Source: Bradyrhizobium diazoefficiens (GTDB lineage: Bacteria; Pseudomonadota; Alphaproteobacteria; Rhizobiales; Xanthobacteraceae). Taken from it: a stretch of 64,000 nucleotides of DNA. The stretch spans positions 4,774,001-4,838,000 of the forward strand of contig NZ_CP067101.1 of NCBI RefSeq assembly GCF_016616425.1. Reading direction: 5' to 3'. Of this stretch, positions 61,150 to 64,000 are shown piece by piece. The first letter of the stretch is position 1. Each line of letters begins with the position of its first letter. The notes under the pieces are model-generated. The model saw only the letters and a program-made list of their open reading frames with translations, made no database searches and was not told the origin of the DNA. Both the position numbers and the translations under genes were made by a program.

Positions 61150-61323
61150 ATGCTTGGATGGATCGTCCGCATTCTCTTTGTTATTGCCGCGCCGATCACC
61201 GCGTTGTTCGTGGCGCGGGACGCGCTGAACTTCGGCCTGATCCAGACGTTTGTGACCATGTTGCTGGTGACTGGCCTGGTCGGGCTGGTCGCGGCATATT
61301 CCGGACGCAAAGCGCGGACGTAA
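61150..61323 (+). CDS. 57-residue membrane protein
   Basis: Two hydrophobic helices (WIVRILFVIAAPITALFVA and FVTMLLVTGLVGLVAAY) connected by ARDALNFGLIQ and ending in a basic RKART tail. GAGGCAG lies 7-8 bases before the ATG and the gene begins 10 bases after the CBS-BON stop. It does not resemble a known family I can name. Position suggests a partner of the CBS-BON protein or of the cytochrome b downstream. Confidence 0.7.
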   Translation: MLGWIVRILFVIAAPITALFVARDALNFGLIQTFVTMLLVTGLVGLVAAYSGRKART

Positions 61324-61456
61324 GCCAGAGCGCTTGCGCCCGCCGTGATCGAGCTCACATCCCGAAGCCTCACGGGTTCGCGAATTTTCCCGTGCGGCAC
61401 GATCTCGGGAACACTTATCCCGTGACCGTAGTTGCGAATTGTCGAGAGGTCTCGCT

Positions 61457-61999
61457 TTGTCACTGCTACCAAAACGGCGCTTGTACTATGGTGCAACGGC
61501 AAAACTGCTGCACTGGCTCGTCGTAGCCCTTCTCCTGGCGCAATATGTGATCGGCTGGCTGATGCCGGATATTCACGGCGCGATGGAGCCCGGCAATGCG
61601 ATGATTCTGCACCTGTCGCTTGGCATAACCATTCTGGTAATTGTTCTCGTGCGGTTCCTGTGGCGGCTGACGCACCCGGTCGCACCGGAGAGTTCGCTGC
61701 CGCAGTGGCAGCGCGTTTCGTCCGAATGGGTTCACTGGCTGCTCTATATAGCTGTCCTCGCTACCACGCTTACAGGTTGGCTCTTCGCTTCATACCGGGG
61801 TTGGCTGATGAAGTATTTTTTTGTCGTGCCGCTGCCGATGCTCGCCTCCAAGAATACTGCCGGAATTCGCATACTCGACGGCTGGCATCAAGCTTGCGAA
61901 TGGACGCTGCTGTTGTTCGTGGCCGTTCACGTCGGCGCTGCCTTTGTCCACGTCTTCATTTATCGAGATCGCATCATGCAGAGGATGCTTTGGGGTTAG
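61457..61999 (+). CDS. Cytochrome b561-type membrane protein
   Basis: 180 residues with four membrane helices. Haem-ligand histidines lie in KLLHWLV, MILHLSLG, EWVHWLLY and HVGAAFVH, as in bacterial cytochrome b561. The TTG at 61457 is selected by GAGAGGT upstream; a TTG at 61439 is possible. It probably passes electrons between the quinone pool and periplasmic cytochrome c. It converges on the metal-ATPase gene. Confidence 0.88.
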   Translation: MSLLPKRRLYYGATAKLLHWLVVALLLAQYVIGWLMPDIHGAMEPGNAMILHLSLGITILVIVLVRFLWRLTHPVAPESSLPQWQRVSSEWVHWLLYIAVLATTLTGWLFASYRGWLMKYFFVVPLPMLASKNTAGIRILDGWHQACEWTLLLFVAVHVGAAFVHVFIYRDRIMQRMLWG

Positions 62000-62190
62000 C
62001 CGCTGCGTTCGGGCCGGAGGAAGCGACGACCAGCTCGGGTCAGCGCCAGGTCCATGATCGCGCCCAGCGTCGCCGGCCAGCCTACGCCCGTGCCGAGGGA
62101 CCGTGCCGACGGAGCGGAAATAGAACGGCGGCCGAGCTCGCATCGGCAAACGCTAGGTTCGGCGCTCGCGCCTTTGCGTCTCATCGAACC

Positions 62191-64000
62191 TCATGCCGCT
62201 TCTCGGCAATTCCAAACGGGGCCACGGAGGACCCGAAGCGCATTGAGGATGACTGCCACGTCGATTGCTTCCTGAAGGAGCGCTCCCTCCACTGGAGTTA
62301 AATAGCCGAACGCCGCCCCAATCATTCCTGCGGTCGAAAGCCCAATTCCTGCATAGACGCTTTGAAGTGCGATGAATCGCGCCCGGCGGGCGATCCGGAT
62401 TGCTGGAACAATGCGATCGAGCCGATCGACAAGAAGGACGACATCAGCGGCCTCAGCGGACGCGGCGGCTCCTTTTGCACCCATGGCGACGCCGACATCG
62501 GCAGCGGCCAATGCTGGCGCATCATTGACACCGTCGCCGATCATCATAACCGGTCCGGCCTTTCGTTCCGAAAGGACGACCATAACCTTCTGATCCGGGG
62601 TGAGTTCGGACCTCACGGCGTCCAACGCTAGTCCCGCCGTGATCGCCTCTGCGACCTCGTGCCTGTCCCCCGTCGCCAATACGATCCGTTCAACGTCGAG
62701 GCCCCGAATGGTGCCCAAAAGCTGTTGGATGCCCGTGCGGAGCTCGTCGGCCAGCACAATTTCTCCAGCGAGCCGTCCGTCAAGCGCCACAGCCACGATA
62801 ACCGCTCCCGCGAGACGATCTCCGCCGGATTCACTTGTCCTGACTTCTGTGTCGATCTGCGACAGGCATGAGGAGACGAAATGACGACCGCCAACGGCTG
62901 CCGGCCTGCCCATAACTCTGCCGCGAACTCCCTCTCCAGGCACTTCAGCGACGTCCGTAGGCACCGTAAGATCGAGGCGCCGGCGGCGCGCGTCGGCGAC
63001 CAGTGTTTGGGCGATGACGTGCTTCGACGCCTGATCGAGGGCCGCTGCGGTCCGAATCACGTCGTCTTCGGTAAATCCTTCAGCAGCGCGGACGGAGACG
63101 ATGCTGGCTTTGCCCTCGGTCAGCGTTCCCGTCTTGTCGACGACAAGCGAGCGAATACGCGCCATCGTCTCGAGCGCCTTGCCGCCCTTGATCAAAATGC
63201 CCTGTCGCGCGGCGCGCGAAAGCCCGGCGACTATCGCGACCGGAACGGCCAATATCAGCGGACACGGTGTCGCCACGACAAGCACGGCCACGGCCCGCAC
63301 CGGATCCTGGGTCCAAAACCATGCGCCCCCAGCAATCACGACCGTGGAGATCAGAAACATCATCGCGAACCGGTCGGCCAGTCTGATCATCGGCGACTTG
63401 GATTTTTGCGCTGCCTCGACCAGACGGACGATTCCGGCATAGGTGCTCTGGGCGGCGGGTTGGGAAGCGATCAGATCGAAGGCATCGCCGGCGTTCGTCG
63501 ATCCGCTCATGAGGGACTCACCCGCGGCTCTCTGAACAGGAAGAGATTCGCCAGTAAGCGCCGATTGATCAACGACCGCCAGACCGTTCGCGAGCGTCCC
63601 GTCGGCAGGCACGACTTCACCCTGTCGGATTAGCAAGCGATCGCCGATCGCAACCTGGTCGATGTTGATTTCTTCGAGCTGACCGTCGCCATGACGCATC
63701 GTCGTGCGCGGCACGCGAGACAATAGCGCCGTCATTTCGCGTCGCGCGTGCCCCTCGGCAAAAGCTTCGAGATACTGCCCGCCGGCATACATCAAGGCGA
63801 CCACGACTGCTGCAAGCTCTTGACCAAATACCAGGGCGGCCGTCATTGAGAGGGCAGCAACGACATCCAGGCCGAAATCACGTCTGACCAAGCTCCGCGC
63901 AATGTCTACGAGCAGGACCAGCAACACTGGAATTGTGGCGAGAGCCGACACCCAATTGACGTACGCCTCGAATCCGGCAAATCGCAAGGCGAAGCCGAAC
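62191..64000 (-). CDS. P1B-type heavy-metal ATPase, 5' end beyond window
   Basis: About 600 residues are visible. The metal-binding transmembrane motif CPC is in VATPCPLILAV, the phosphorylation site is DKTGTLT, and MIGDGVNDAPAL forms the hinge. There is no N-terminal metal domain in view. The frame is open to the right edge, so the TTG near 63987 is not necessarily the start. Such pumps export Cu+, Zn2+ or Cd2+, and some are FixI-like suppliers for cbb3 oxidase. With haem proteins beside it the latter is possible, but no FixI-specific feature is seen. Confidence 0.88.
   Translation of the reverse strand, partial: FGFALRFAGFEAYVNWVSALATIPVLLVLLVDIARSLVRRDFGLDVVAALSMTAALVFGQELAAVVVALMYAGGQYLEAFAEGHARREMTALLSRVPRTTMRHGDGQLEEINIDQVAIGDRLLIRQGEVVPADGTLANGLAVVDQSALTGESLPVQRAAGESLMSGSTNAGDAFDLIASQPAAQSTYAGIVRLVEAAQKSKSPMIRLADRFAMMFLISTVVIAGGAWFWTQDPVRAVAVLVVATPCPLILAVPVAIVAGLSRAARQGILIKGGKALETMARIRSLVVDKTGTLTEGKASIVSVRAAEGFTEDDVIRTAAALDQASKHVIAQTLVADARRRRLDLTVPTDVAEVPGEGVRGRVMGRPAAVGGRHFVSSCLSQIDTEVRTSESGGDRLAGAVIVAVALDGRLAGEIVLADELRTGIQQLLGTIRGLDVERIVLATGDRHEVAEAITAGLALDAVRSELTPDQKVMVVLSERKAGPVMMIGDGVNDAPALAAADVGVAMGAKGAAASAEAADVVLLVDRLDRIVPAIRIARRARFIALQSVYAGIGLSTAGMIGAAFGYLTPVEGALLQEAIDVAVILNALRVLRGPVWNCREAA

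Noticed and set aside
1..64000. CRISPR arrays
   Set aside because: No regularly spaced direct repeats of suitable length were seen; the palindromic repeats are irregularly placed.

Overview
The window looks like the chromosome of a Bradyrhizobium-type alphaproteobacterium. The evidence is high GC, dense gene packing, dispersed palindromic repeats of the kind I associate with that genus, FixK/FNR-type boxes, a polyhydroxyalkanoate/low-oxygen cluster, and a rhizobial mobilisation module beside a tRNA gene. The genus assignment is inference; no 16S gene is present.

Region 1 (1-11.6 kb) is a surface-glycan or glycolipid cluster: a WbuC-like cupin, two large polytopic GT-C-like proteins, a flippase-like membrane protein, a sugar C-methyltransferase, a second methyltransferase, a Gfo/Idh/MocA oxidoreductase, two unrecognised small membrane proteins and two tandem paralogous GT2 enzymes. 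Region 2 (11.7-28.7 kb) is mostly catabolic: serine hydrolase, two SDRs, histidine phosphatase, ArgE-like deacylase, a phosphotransferase plus acyl-CoA dehydrogenase pair, a divergent TetR regulator, RidA, a class III CoA-transferase, an MFS transporter, and an operon encoding a DUF2231 membrane protein, a PQQ-type sugar dehydrogenase and two small proteins. Its intergenic spaces hold many palindromic repeats, and one GIY-YIG nuclease gene is bracketed by copies.

Region 3 (28.7-33.2 kb) is scarred. It has a nuoB pseudogene, a ferritin-like fragment, and a 16-nt copy of the tRNA-Gly 3' end that delimits a possible 2.8-kb island carrying a YHS protein and an adenylate cyclase/TPR protein. Just beyond the tRNA lies a tiny transcription unit with a sigma70-like promoter, a Shine-Dalgarno fully complementary to the 16S tail, a 14-codon ORF and a strong terminator. 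Region 4 (33.4-39.7 kb) is core-like: YCII protein, TMEM175 channel, UvrD-type helicase, RlmB, tRNA-Tyr and three small secreted proteins.

Region 5 (39.9-43.3 kb), downstream of tRNA-Thr, is accessory DNA: a decayed IS1-like transposase and a MOBQ relaxase divergent from a small coiled-coil protein, with an oriT-like inverted repeat between them. Region 6 (43.3-50.0 kb) holds an Mla lipid-transport operon (MCE-PqiC fusion, MlaF, STAS-MlaE), a YqjD/YqjE-like pair and an ADP-forming acyl-CoA synthetase fused to a GNAT domain.

Region 7 (50-64 kb) looks like a low-oxygen/stress regulon. Four FNR/FixK-type palindromes sit upstream of or between a truncated universal stress protein, an alcohol dehydrogenase, a PHA synthase, an MgtA-like ATPase, a PhaB-like reductase followed by an eRF1-domain-like protein, a full-length universal stress protein followed by cytochrome c, and a CBS-BON protein. 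A cytochrome b561-like protein and a P1B metal ATPase (cut by the right edge) complete it.
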